NCBI GenBank assembly: GCA_004335835.1
Contig: RWJK01001960.1
Location: forward strand, 48,994 to 112,993
Reading direction: 5' to 3'
Length of the DNA: 64,000 nt
DNA from: Scenedesmus sp. ARA3
Lineage: Eukaryota; Chlorophyta; Chlorophyceae; Sphaeropleales; Scenedesmaceae
Positions 50,076 through 62,000 of the stretch are shown one piece after another. Position numbers and translations under genes: made by a program. Numbering within the stretch: position 1 is the stretch's first letter; each line of letters begins with the position of its first letter. The notes beneath the pieces were generated by a model, which saw only the letters and a list, made by a program, of their open reading frames with translations, was not told where the DNA came from and did no database searches.

Positions 50076-51349
50076 CTTGACACATAATTCATGGTAACAT
50101 ACTCAGGAGCGTGGGGACTTCCGCAGACGGGTGTCACTGGTCCCAACAACCCTGCGTGTATGCACAGACTGATGAACCGTGAGAAGCAAAGTGCAGTTGC
50201 ACACTTGGTGCACTTGATTGATGAACGTCACCAGGAACCGTTATGTGATCTTATGTGCGACGATTTTCAGGATGAGATTTGGTAGTGTCTTTCCTTTCAA
50301 AAAAGGACTGGTTGAGTTTGCCGTTTTTTTCTCTGCCCAATGAGCCTGTCATTGGCTCCCCAACGGCCGAGGTTACTCTTGTAACTTCCAAAATGTGACA
50401 CCCGGGCGGGACCCCAGCCTGGGGCAGCCTGCAAGTTTGCAGGAACAAGCTTGCCGGAGCTTGGTTCACGTAAATGAGGTGCAGCTGATGCGACTGATTG
50501 CATGTTGGGCTCTGCTGATTATGGGTGTGGCTTGGTGGCACAGTAGCCTGCATGTCACCCAAGGCTTGTAGCCACAGGCAGTGACGCGTCACCAGGCCAG
50601 TGCAACAGCAGCTGACACCTTCTGCTGGCTTGCACTAAGAGGGCTACGTTCGTGCAGCAATGACAACGTGTTTTGCAGCTGTAGCTTGCGTTTGGGACCG
50701 GTTCCAGGGCAGGGCACACGTAACTATTGGGCCAGGTTCTCGCTTCGGGTTTCTGTCATCCTGTCGGCACATCACCGACGCTATACATGTGAGCAGCGCT
50801 ACGGAAGCGCACCTTTGAGACATGTTACTACGCCGATTGAACGGCACGCAACTGGCAGCAGCGTCGTCTGTGTTCAGGCAGCAGTGCAGAGAGGTGTTCA
50901 GGCCCACAAAATCTCCTAGTCGCATCCTTGCAGCATAGATTACTTGATTGGCAGCGTATCACGAGCTTTGGGGATGCGGGCGCAGCTAGCAGGTGAGCTC
51001 AGGGTCCTGAACAATGATGCTGGGGCAGGATTGAGCTTGCTGGGAAGCAACGCTGGCTAAAGACGCTTTGCGTACTTGTGTTATATTGAATGATCCGTGT
51101 GTAATGCCAGAACGTTGACAAGCAGCTGTTGGGTTGGGTGAGTCCTGCTTCGCCCGGCTCCTCAACGGTGTCCCGGTCGCTCTATCTGCATGCATACGTC
51201 ATTTTCTCCGAACTGTGTTAGTGTGATGGTGCGTTGATCATGCTACGGGTATGGAAGGTGTACTTGCTGCCGGGCTTGCCGGTGCGAAGCTCCTCGCAAA
51301 CTTGGCGTATGGCAGGTACCAGCCTCGAGATCAACAGTGAACGAAGACG
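50076..51349. other. Intergenic region
   Basis: No supported gene. The open frame at 50581-50919 has no domain or splice context. The right part should hold the promoter of the secreted glycoprotein gene. Confidence 0.35.
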
Positions 51350-53191
51350 ATGTTTGGTCATGATAAACATCAGGCTTTATTGGGAGCTTCCAGCGGCCGA
51401 CTTGCATCACTCACTCTTTGCTGCTTCTTGCTGCTGCCGGCCATGCTGCTGTCCTGCTGCTTCACCTGCTGCCCACAAACAGGGCTCCGGCCCATGCTGC
51501 TGTTGCTGGCAGCAGTAGTGGCCCTTCTGGGCAGCTTTGGCGCGCAGCAGACCTCAGCACAGACGTTCACCAACTTAACCAGTGTGGTGATTCTGCGGCA
51601 GATGCCTCTAAACGAGACAGAGATCAAATCAGACTTGGAGGGTCTGCAGCTGAAGCTGTGGCAGCTCAAGAACATAAGTTCAAGGTCGTCTGCGCAGCTG
51701 GCACTGCTGTCACCACGCAGCAGAGCTAAGCTCAATACCATGACCGGCGCAACTTTGGAGGTGTGCTGACAGCAGCAGCAGCAGAGGCAGCAGCAGCAGC
51801 CACAGCAGCGTTCAGCAGGCAGCAGGGGAGCAGCAACTTGTACAGGATTTGTCAGCATGTAGCAGAGCAGCAGAAGCACCATTCAGTGTCACCACTGCTG
51901 GCAACAGCAGCAGCAGCAGCAATGCTTGCACAGCACATGCCGCATGTGATCTGAGGGGATACGTACAGACGAGAGAGACCAGCAGTGGCAGCTGTCACTG
52001 TTGCTAGCAGCACCTTGGCAGTGGAGCAGACGCAACTGTCCTGCTTACCTGCAATGCATGGCAGTTTTGGCCTATTCTGCTAACTACCTACCAGCTGGCA
52101 CCAAAACTGCGACATGCCTGCTTGAGCTCTCCACAGCAACTCATCATCATATCCACAGCAACTGAATGTATGCATATCCTGCCGTGCGACATGTGCCGCA
52201 AAACCCTGTGCTTTATGCAGTACCTGCAAAACCGCACCGACAGCCAGCTGGCGGAGGTTTTGGAGGCCATCCGTGCAGCCAACTACCGCCGCTTTATGGC
52301 CATCAATGTCATCTACAGCAGCCTGCCACGCGCCTTCAGCAGCAGCAACGTGCTGGGCATGCTGCAGGTGCCTGTGATAATCGTTATGTTCTGTATGTGG
52401 ACTGGATATGTAACAGTCACTGCAGCATTTCAAGGCTTGCCCATGACAGCTTGCTTCATGGCCATGAATGTCATTTACAGCAGCCTGCCGCGCGCCTTCA
52501 GCAGCAGCAACGCCCTGGGCATGCTGCAGGTGCGGGGTGTTGGTGATTTCGGTTTTGGTAAATGGATGTTTGGCGCATTCGCAGCAGGTGTACATCATTG
52601 CATAGCATCCGGACTTCAATGAAGCAACCAATATTGATTGTCTGCTGCTTTGGACTTTGCTGCTGCTGTGCTGCTGCTGCTGCAGGTGCTGCAGATCGAG
52701 GACCTTGAGCGGCTGGCCTCCCTGCCACTGGCTGAGGCACGGTACCAGAAGCTGACACACTTGCTGCTGCTGCTGCTGCTGCAGGTGCTTCAGATTGAGG
52801 ACCTTGAGCGGCTGGCCTCGCTGCCACTGGCTGAGTCACGCTACCAGAAGCTGACACACTTGCTGCTGCTGCTGCAGGTGCTGCAGATCGAGGACCTGGA
52901 GCGGCTGGCCTCACTGCCGCTAGCTGAGGCACGGTACCAGAAGCTGACCAACGTCACGCTGCTGGAGATGCTCAATGAGATCTTCACCTACGGCGCAACA
53001 CAGGTGAGATATTATGAGGAATTATGATATTTCATGAGACAATGCTGGCTGCCGCAGTTGAGAAGTGTTGGCTACTTGTTTCATGGAAAATGATTGAGGA
53101 ACGCTGACAGCAGCCTGCAATCCTGCTACCTGACAGCAGAATTGCATATCTGGGATTGCTGGTGCTGCTGCGCTGCTGACGTTCCCCCTTC

Positions 53192-53228
<37 letters not shown>

Positions 53229-53548
53229 AGGTCAAGCAGCGCACGTGCGTGCTGACAGCTGCCAACACCTCCACAGTAGCACCGCTCATCCGCGCCTCCA
53301 CCACCAACTTTGCGCGCCACCGCCGCAGCCTGCTGCAGTCCCGCAACTTGCAGGAAGCCCTGCAGGAACACTTGCAGGAAGTGCAGCGGCTGCTGCTGCA
53401 GCAAGGGGCGTTACATGAGGCTGTTATAACAGGTGCCCAGGAGGAGCTACAGGCGCTGCCGGCCACCTTTTTTCGTCCCTACAGGAGGCTCCAGCAGCAG
53501 CAGGAAGGTGCTGCAGCAGGATCAGCCGAAGGTGATGCCGCACTGTGA
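51350..53548 (+). CDS. Secreted N-glycosylated helical protein (may be the 5' part of a larger gene)
   Basis: Four exons, join(51350..51760, 52221..52367, 52878..53003, 53231..53548), all phase 0, 333 residues. The first ATG is at 51350; an in-frame ATG at 51494 would give a cleaner signal peptide (MLLLLAAVVALLGSFGAQQT). The body is mostly helical with several N-x-T/S sites (NLTS, NETE, NRTD, NVTL, NTST) and an RRSLLQ motif. It has no membrane segment and I do not recognise the family. Exon 4 has an internal in-phase donor (ACAG/GTGCCC at 53432/53433) that fits the acceptor at 53821 of the next coding region. Use of it would fuse this protein to the downstream Cys/Thr-rich glycoprotein. The stop here is only about 60 bases from the next possible start, which favours fusion. 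Confidence 0.6.
52440..52534 (+). repeat. Donor-side copy of exon 52221-52367
   Basis: FMAMNVIYSSLPRAFSSSNA then LGMLQ with a CTGCAG/GTGCGG donor repeats the last ~75 bases of exon 52221-52367 (FMAINVIYSSLPRAFSSSNV). Confidence 0.8.
52686..52877 (+). repeat. Two in-frame acceptor-side copies of the VLQIEDLERLASLPLAE exon
   Basis: Copies start at 52686 (99-base unit) and 52785 (93-base unit) before the true exon at 52878. Unit length is a multiple of three, including the (CTG)n-CAG acceptor tract, which reads as Leu...Gln. The whole block is one open frame, so unspliced or alternatively spliced forms would insert a 31-33 residue repeat without a frameshift. Confidence 0.85.
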
Positions 53549-53607
53549 GGAGCTCGGGGGCTGTTAGTTTCCATCTGAGGCTGGCTGTGCAGATAACACA
53601 GCTTTGA

Positions 53608-56600
53608 ATGATGTTATTTGTGATAGTAGGTTCATTTGCCTTAGGTGGCCTTTGTGGTGCTAGCATTGCTATGTTCGCAGTGCCAAATCCTAGTCACCAT
53701 ACTATGCATCGTATACAAGGCTGGACGAGTTGCTGCAGCTGCACATGGGTTGTTGCTCATCCTGGCACTAACCACAGCCGCTTTTGTGTAACTGCCATTT
53801 CTTCTGTGACTGCTGCCGCAGACCCAACTAACACCACCACTGTAGGATCAATTGTTGACGACTACCTGCGCAAAATCGACCTGAACCAGACTGGCAACAG
53901 CAGCGCCTTACCTTACAACTTTACAACATCAGAAGGTCCGCCATACATACAGCAGACCCCTCAGTCAAACCCCGACGGCAGCGTAACAGGCAGTGGCGGT
54001 CAAATCTACACGCCGGTCAACTTTACTGACGTTGACCTTCTGGCGGATCAGTTGACCGCACGCAATGAGCAGCAGCTTCCGCCGCCAACGCCAGCTGTGG
54101 AGGATACAGAAACAGGCTGGACCCCGCCGGGAGATGTATATGATCCGTGCGAGAATGGAACCAATGCAGATGGCACAAACTGCGATGACTTGTACGCGCT
54201 AGAGTATGGAGTGGAGAGGCCTCGTAGCCCAGATGCTGGGTCAACCACCCCGCCTGGCGGCACTGTGGGTGTGGTCAACGCCACGCAGCAGCAGCAGCAG
54301 GAGCTGGTCAACTGCAGCAGCACGCGGGTCAACGCGTCAATCTTGGTCAACATTGCCTGCAGCAATGGCACAAACTTCACCAGGTGAGAGAGGGTGTGCT
54401 GACATCGGCAGCTGGGTGGCTGATGCGTTGTCACATGTGCTTGAGCAAGCCAGCAGTGGCTGCATCAGTTGGACTGTTCTTCAGCACAAGGCTTCATTCT
54501 TGCTGCGCTGTTGGTTGCACACATGGTACAGCCAACAGTAGGCGGCTGAGGCTGCATGGATGCCCCCATGCACCAGGCTTGCTGGCTGCATGCTGCTACA
54601 ACCAGAACAACCCTATGCTGTATCCCCTCTACTTTCATAGCAGCAGCTCCAAGCACCAGGTACATACCTCTGTTCTTTGTCCAACTCTTTCCACCTGCCT
54701 GCCACACCTGCAGGGCGCTGGACCCCTGCTCCCTGACCGCCAACCGCACCGTTGTGGACACAGCAGCATGTGCAGCGCTGGGCCTCTGCCTGCCCAACAA
54801 CACGTATGCAGCGTCTGGCGAGCCGTGTGATGCCAGCGTGCCTCCCTGCACGCAGCGGCGCATAAATGGCACGCTGCAGGTGGTGGTCACTTGCAGGAAC
54901 GGCACAACCTTCAACAGGTGAGCACGGGGGTAGTTGTGTGGCGGAAGGTTTGCTGGTGGAGAGCTCACACGCTTGCAGTCTAAATGTTGCTGCTGTCTAA
55001 ACAGGTGATGCTTGTGTGTGCAGTGCCATTGCACATGTGCAGCTGATGTTCCACAGTGGTACATGCAGTATCAAAAACTGTACATCGAACATCTACTTAA
55101 ATGTTCGACTGATGCTTGACTTGCTGCTTGCAGGACAAGGGACCCCTGCCTGCTGCGGCCCAATGGCACCATCATCAGTGAGCCAGCTTGCCGCAACTTG
55201 GGGCCTTGCATGCCAAATGGCACCTACACAAGCACCGGAGAGCCCTGCAATTACACAGACGCTGCCCTGAGGTGCATCCAGGAGCCAGCTGTCGGCGCAA
55301 TTTTGAACGGCACAAGTAACGTTACATGCATCCCATGCGTGAACGGCACCACTCCACAAGGCTGGCCATGCAGCATCGCACCCACAAACAGCAGCCAACC
55401 GCCATGCGTGAATGGGACAACGCCGGATGGCTTGCCATGCAACGTGACATCAAACAGCAGCAGCCCATGTGTCAACGGAACCACAGCAGATGGCTTGCCA
55501 TGCAACGTGACATCAAACAACAGCAGCCCATGTGTCAACGGAACCACAGCAGATGGCCTGCCCTGCAACAGCAGCAGCCCATGTGTGAATGGCACCACAG
55601 TAGATGGCCTGCCTTGCAACGTGACATCCAACAGCAGCAGTCTGTGTCTGAATGGGACCACAACAGATGGCCTGCCATGCAACAGCAGCAGCAGCCCCGC
55701 CCCATGTGTCAACGGCACTACAGCAGACGGCGTGCCGTGCAATGCGACCTCCAACAGCAGCAGTCCCTGCGTCAACGGCACCACAGCAGATGGCTTGCCA
55801 TGCAACGCCACTGCCAGCAGCGTACCATGCATAAATGGCACTGCAGCTGATGGGTCACCCTGCAACAGCAGCAGTACCGCAGTGCCTTGCGTAAACGGCA
55901 CCACTGCAGATGGCTCGCCCTGCAACGTCAGCAGCGTGGTGCAACTCCCGTGCGTGAATGGCACCACAGCAGACGGACAGCCATGCAACGCCACATCAAC
56001 GAACAACAGCACTACTGCGGAGCCTTGCATCAACGGCACCACAGCAGCTGGCCTTCCCTGCAACACCACCACCAGCCCTACCAACAGCAACAACAGTAGC
56101 ACGCTTGAGCCATGTGTGAACGGTACTACTGCAGATGGCATACCCTGCAACAACACGGGCAGCAGCAGCGACGCTCCAGGCGACACCAGCAGTAGCCCAT
56201 GCGTCAATGGGTCAAGGCTGGTCAACGGAACAGAAGAGCCATGCACTGCAGATGGTCAACTCCCAGTCAACTCTACTGGTGCCCTCAACACTACGAGCAG
56301 CGATACACCCCTGGAGCCGTGTGTGGATGGTTTCCTGCAGCAAAATGGTACGCAGACCACCACACCTTGCAACAGCTCATCCACCACCACCGCCGCCAAC
56401 ACCACAGACAGCAGTGCCAACAGCACGTCGCCGCCAGCACCCACGCTGTGTTACGAGAACGGCGTGTTTGTACTGTGCAGCAGCAGCCCTGCACCGGCTG
56501 ATGCGCCCCTGGCCGAAAACAACAGCACTGTTAGCCCTGACAACTCCACGCTTGCAGGAGGCAATGCGACAGACGCATCGCCAAGCCCTCTGCTAGAGGA

Positions 56601-57699
56601 CGCACTGCGCAACGCAACAGTGCCAGCAGGCAACAGCAGCGACGCTGCACTCTCTCCAGCACCAGGGGACGTTACAGCCCCCAACACCACCACCGAGACA
56701 GAAAACAACAGCAGCCCGCCTCTGCCAGATGCTAGTGTTGTTGCCTCGCCAAACCCTGAACCCTCACCCACCACAACCGCTACAACCCCATCTGACGCCC
56801 CACTCTCTCCAGCACCCTCTGAGTCACCATCACCTGTGTTGGAGGGTTCAAATGCGCCAGCAATCCCAAGCCCTGCTGCAGACGTTCCCAGCACTACCGA
56901 CAGCATCAGCACTACCATCACCCCTGCAGCTGCATCGCCATCCCTAGACGTTACCGGCATCACACCACCACTGCCAGAGCAGCCGTCCCCTGCACCAACT
57001 GTGGAGACTCCGGTGACGTCTCTCATCACAGAGCAGCCGTCACCCACGCCAGAGCCTCCGGTGACACCTCCCGTCACTGAGCAACCGTCACCCGCGCCAG
57101 AGCCTCCAGTGACACCTCCCGTCACTGAGCAGCCGTCACCCGTGCCAGAGCCTCCAGTGACACCTCCCGTCACTGAGCAGCCGTCACCCGCGCCAGAGCC
57201 TCCAGTGACACATGCCGTTACTGAGCAGCCAGTGGTGCCCTCTCCTGCACCAACACCAGCACCAGACCCCACACCAGCACCTACACCAGAGCCCACCCCA
57301 ACACCAACACCAGTGCCAGAGCCAACACCAACACCAACACCGGAGCCTACACCAGAACAAGCACCAGAGCCTACACCAGAGCCTACAACAACGTCAGCAC
57401 CGGAGCCCACGCCAACACCAACACCAGAGCCCACACCAGCACCAACACCGGAGCCTACACCAACACCGGACGCCACACCGCAGCCCACACCAACACCAGA
57501 GCCGACACCAGCACCAGAGCCAACACCGACACCAACACCGGAGCCCACACCGCAGCCCACACCCGAGCCCACACCAACACCTACACCAGTGCCCACACCA
57601 ACACCAGCACCCGAGCCAACACCAGCACCAACACCTGAGCCAACACCAGTGCCAGAACCCGGAGCGTCAACTGGTGCAGTAACCGGCACCTTGCCTTGA
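53608..57699 (+). CDS. Extracellular Cys/Asn-Gly-Thr repeat glycoprotein with Pro-Thr-rich C-terminus
   Basis: Exons 53822-54383 (possibly extended to an ATG at 53608, where [17 protein letters not shown] could act as signal), 54714-54917 and 55134-57699, with phase 2 junctions (ACCAG/GTGAGA, AACAG/GTGAGC). Two ~65-residue Cys modules share (A/R)LDPC or TRDPC, AC-x-x-LG-x-C and PN-(N/G)-TY-x-(A/S)-(S/T)-GEPC. Thirteen Cys units of the type [12 protein letters not shown] follow, separated by N-S-S or N-V-T stretches rich in N-glycosylation sites. Ser/Pro/Thr sequence and a long PEPTPTP array (57240-57660) close the protein, like the hydroxyproline-rich rods of algal walls. There is no C-terminal membrane or GPI segment. 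Probably a cell-wall protein. Alternatively its first exon is spliced from 53432 of the upstream gene, giving one 1,405-residue protein. Confidence 0.7.
55330..56165 (+). repeat. Thirteen-unit coding repeat, C-(V/I)-NGTTADG-x-PCN
   Basis: Units of about 36-75 bases encode C-x-NGT-(T/A)-x-x-G-x-PCN followed by variable N/S/T-rich linkers. Each unit carries a Cys pair and one to three N-glycosylation sequons. Linkers vary in length (NSSS to [13 protein letters not shown]), unlike the conserved Cys core. Confidence 0.85.
57240..57660 (+). repeat. Pro-Glu-Pro-Thr-rich coding array
   Basis: Irregular CCAGAGCCCACACCAACA-like units encode PEPTPTP, PEPTPAP and variants over about 140 residues, directly before the stop. 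Confidence 0.9.
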
Positions 57700-59060
57700 G
57701 TGGGTTGCATTTGAAAGAATGGTGCAGCGAGTGAGGGTGATTGTGAGTCATTGAAACCAATGCTGGCTGGTTGTGGTGCCTGTGATGTTGTCATGGCGAA
57801 CTGTACATGCGTTGCGGCAGCTGCTGTAGTGGACACCATGTGAAGGGAAAGGCTGTGATCGCATCACCTTGTGGCAAGAGTTGGTGCGTGACTTGTATAT
57901 TTGGCAGTCTATATACTCTGCTGGGCGCAGAGTGTTATCACTGCTTGCTGGCCCAGCGTGCTGCTTTCTTGCACGACTGCATTCCTGTTTGACTCATTGA
58001 TTCATGGACCGTGACATGCCTCAGCTGGTATTTAGCTGCATGGGGACTTTCAAACGCCAAAGATTCTAGCGCACAGTGTTGTCATTGCATGGTGCATTCT
58101 TTGCTGCGCTGCTGGCAGGTGCTCCGCAGGACACGTAGCGTGCATAGGAGGGTTGATGAACCTCTCAATAGCTGTTGAATCAAGCTCTGCGCTGCTGTAA
58201 CATAGCAGTGCCAGGTATAGGATGCACTGTCACAAGTGCTTCGTGATTGATCTTAGTATGGAGAAGCTGACGTGGCGGCTGCTGATGTCAGTGAAAGTGC
58301 ACAGTGATGCATGTTGTTTGGCAGCTGCAGCTGCAGTACCAGTTATTGCTTGCAGGACAGCCTGTGCTTGCTGTGCAGAGCGTGCCCATGCCTCCTTGGT
58401 GGGGAGGAGACAGCTGCATGCAGCTGCTTGGTGGTTTCAAACCACCAAACATTGTTATTTCTGTTCGTGGAAGTGCAACTGTTTGTAAAGTGACTATGCA
58501 AGCCCGCTCGCCATGTGAGTACGCGTTATGTTGCATGTGCTTGTAATATATGACTTGCATGCACGTTGTAACCCTTTCTGCTATGGTTTGCTCTTTGGCA
58601 CTGCACCAGCTGCACGTCACAACCCTTTTATACCAGCTGCTCTCTGCCGCACCAGCGCTCAATCCAAGCACTGCACAGTCGAAAGTTTCACACAGCAACA
58701 CGTGTTTGCAAGAAATGGTGCTTTGACATGTCGCTATAAGCGGTTCAGTCCTGTACCCGACATTATCAAAGAGAAGCGGCAACGATGACGGCAAGCAGCT
58801 TCCAGCTGGTGCCGGCTTCCCGGTGTTCGTAGCCTAATCCCGGCAGCACCTCGTATCCGGCTGCAGCTCTCATCCCGGCGAGCCGAGGTCTCAGCTTGCT
58901 TATATATGCTGCCTGTTCACTGCTTGGCGGAGATTTGGCGACTCGTCACGGCGTGAGCAGCATGAGCTGTTGCGAAAGCGATCGCCTCTACTTCTCTTGA
59001 AGTGTACTCTTCGCTGGGCTACACCATCAACGATAGCTTGCTGTACCTAACTTGAGAGAA
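57700..59060. other. 3' UTR and intergenic region
   Basis: No supported gene. Any missing 5' exons of the VID27/DEM gene would have to lie here, because the modelled protein is shorter than family members. I found no in-phase candidate with family similarity. Confidence 0.35.
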
Positions 59061-62000
59061 ATGGTTGTCATCACAAGGCACATGCAGGATGCTATTGGAG
59101 CTATCAACAACGAGTACCAGGTGGGATGCAACCCATATGGGATGTGGTTGGACGAGTGTGTCACGGGCAGTGTGCACACTACTTGCCAGCTGGCCTTCGA
59201 TCACAAGGCGTGCCACAGTGCGTCAATGCTTGCAGCCTATAATGCTTACCCCAAGACTGGGCTGTAGCAGCAGGAGCATTGTATGCCATAGGGCTGCCGG
59301 CTGGCAGTGCAGCAGCAGCAGCAGCGCCTCCCTGCGACATCACGATTGCAGTGCAAGTATTCTCAAGGCACAAGTTGTGACAGCACACGCGCTACATGCT
59401 GCTGCAGCAAGCTGCGTCAGGCACAGTATGCCGTGTTGTTGGCCAACCAGCCAGCGACACAACCACCAATGCTACTAGCCTAGCTGCTGCTCATGAGCTG
59501 CTGACCAGTCACGTTCACACGCCCTTCACCTCCCATGTCTGCTGATGTGCAGGGCCCAGGCACCTGGCTCTACAAGCTGGCCAGGGGGCAGCAGATGCCG
59601 CAACTGGTGTCTGAGTCTGTCGCGACAGTCTTCGACACCTACAAAGAGTGGGGCATTCTCCTGTTTCGCAGCAGCCAGGTGAAACTCAAGCTGCGCATTG
59701 TGCTGGAGAGCACTGAGGAGCTGACGGTCAGTGTCGATGTGAAGATGCACTACACAACGTACCCATCAGCCCGTATTGTCACATTTTTCCATGAAGACAT
59801 CTTGTGGGCGCTGAAGTTTGCTCCTCACACGGAGGCCTACCACGCCTTTGTCGCAAAGCTGCAGGTGAGCAGTGCAGCACTCGTTGAGACATACAGACCC
59901 CCAACACCACGTGCATGGTTGAAGCTTAACATGCAGCCACGGCACATACCATACCATGGCTTGCAAGCAGTTGCACTCACTTAATCACATTGGCATCCTC
60001 ATCACTGCACTTTGAGCATCACTGCCATATTCTGGCGCGCGAGCTAAGCAACTGACTGCCATTGTCATTTTGGCCTCTGTTTACAGACTGGCAATCTGCA
60101 AGACGGCGCTTCAGAAGAGCTGGTGCAGGCCATGCAGGAGGCTGCAGGCTACACGTCGCCTCACAGCAGCTTTGGTGACGTTGTCATGGGGGCCAACAGC
60201 AACTCGTACCTGCTGAGGAACGGGACCTTCCAGTTTGATGTGATGAGCAACACGCCCCTCCACAAGGGAGGCTTCCTGAGCTCAGGTGCGGTTCAACATG
60301 GATATGACAAGCCCGCATCGTTGCTGGTATATGCAGGAGTGTTTGTGCACCAGGGGGTTGTGCACTTGTATCTAACTGACGTGATGATGACAATGCAGAT
60401 GTTTACAGTGCTGTGAGGTGATGGACTGGACCGCTGTGGTACTGTGCTGCTGGCAGTTGTGTTGCTGCCTGGCACGATACGGGCCAGCATGAAAGTGGCA
60501 GACACCTATAGTTGAGTCAATTGCGTCACCAATTGCGGACCCTTGCTGTGCTGCTGCGCACAAGGTGCATAGCAGGGCCAGCGGTTCTGCTGCTGAATGT
60601 CGCCACTGTACCAATGGACAGTGGCACTGTCAGGCCCAGCCTGGCACTGCACCATACAACACACATCTGTGTCCAACCCAATAGGCCCTGCTGACAACCA
60701 ACTTCATCGATACAAGTACTTGCATGATTAACATGCATCTCAAAGATAGATGGCTAGCTGATGATTAGGGTGAAGGGCTAGCCTGTTGCAAGTAGCCTGG
60801 TATATCACCAATTGCGTCAACATCATGTCATGCGGCAATGATCTACGCCCAGCTTTCTAGACACTGGCTGTGCATTTACACGATAGCTTGCTCACTTGGT
60901 GCTGTTGTGCATTGTGCACTGCAGGCAGCACTGTGAGCTTCACGTTGCCAGCCATGTACAGCACTCCGCTCACCTGTGGCCAAGCCATCCTGGGCAGCTC
61001 TGAGGCCAGCATGCTCATGCTGAGTGACCGCAGCAGCCGCTCAAGCGCTGCATCCACCAAGATGTTTGTGGGCGACCTGGAGAGGGAGACCATCGTGAGG
61101 ACACTGGACTTCACCAAAGGTGACGTGGAGGTGTCGCAGGTGAGGCGAAGCTGACGTGTTGCTGAACACAATGAGAGACCTTTGATCCAACCAGGGTTTA
61201 GGTTTTAGGTTTAACAATCCTCAACCCAAAACCTAACCCCAAAAATGGCGTGGAGGTGTCCCAGGTGAGGCGAAGCTGAAGGAATGAATGATTGAGCTAT
61301 GCGTGGTGTATCCACACTCAACACCCGCGCAAGTTGAGGAAGGGGACGTGTGTGGTGATAAGGACACCTCATGCAACTCCACGCCTCCTACCATGAGAAG
61401 CTGACCTGTTGCTGAACACAATGTGGGGACCTTTGATCTAATTTATGCTGCACGCCAATGCTCCGTGCTGCCCATGCTATCAACAGTATGCCCTTTACCC
61501 TGAACCACACACCGGCTGTTGACACCGGCAACACACCCATTGGTTGTTGTTTTGTTCATGCAGGCGCGCATCTGCACACCGAGCAAGGCTGCCCAGCTGA
61601 GTGACTCTCCATACCTCCTAGGCCTGGACCGCAACAGGCTGTCCATGTGGGACATCAGGACGCAGGAGGGCATTGTTGAGTGGATAGACGGACGGGAATA
61701 CGGCAGGGGCTACAACTTCAAATGCTTGGCTACCAGTGGGGAGGGCCACGTGGTGGTTGGCAGCGCTGATGGCAAGATCAGCCTGTACAAGGCTGGCAAG
61801 TTAACAAAGGTAAGTTGCACTTGCTGCACTGCATGGCTTGCAGAACTTGTCACTGCATCACTACATAACTGTCTCCAGCCTGATTCAGCCCACAGGTGTA
61901 GCTATAGTGTGATTGGTGTGATTGGTCTCGGTGCGTATGAGGTCAGGCAGTGCAGATTACCAACTTGTGTTTAGAGCATCCCATGCCCAGCCGCAGTAGT

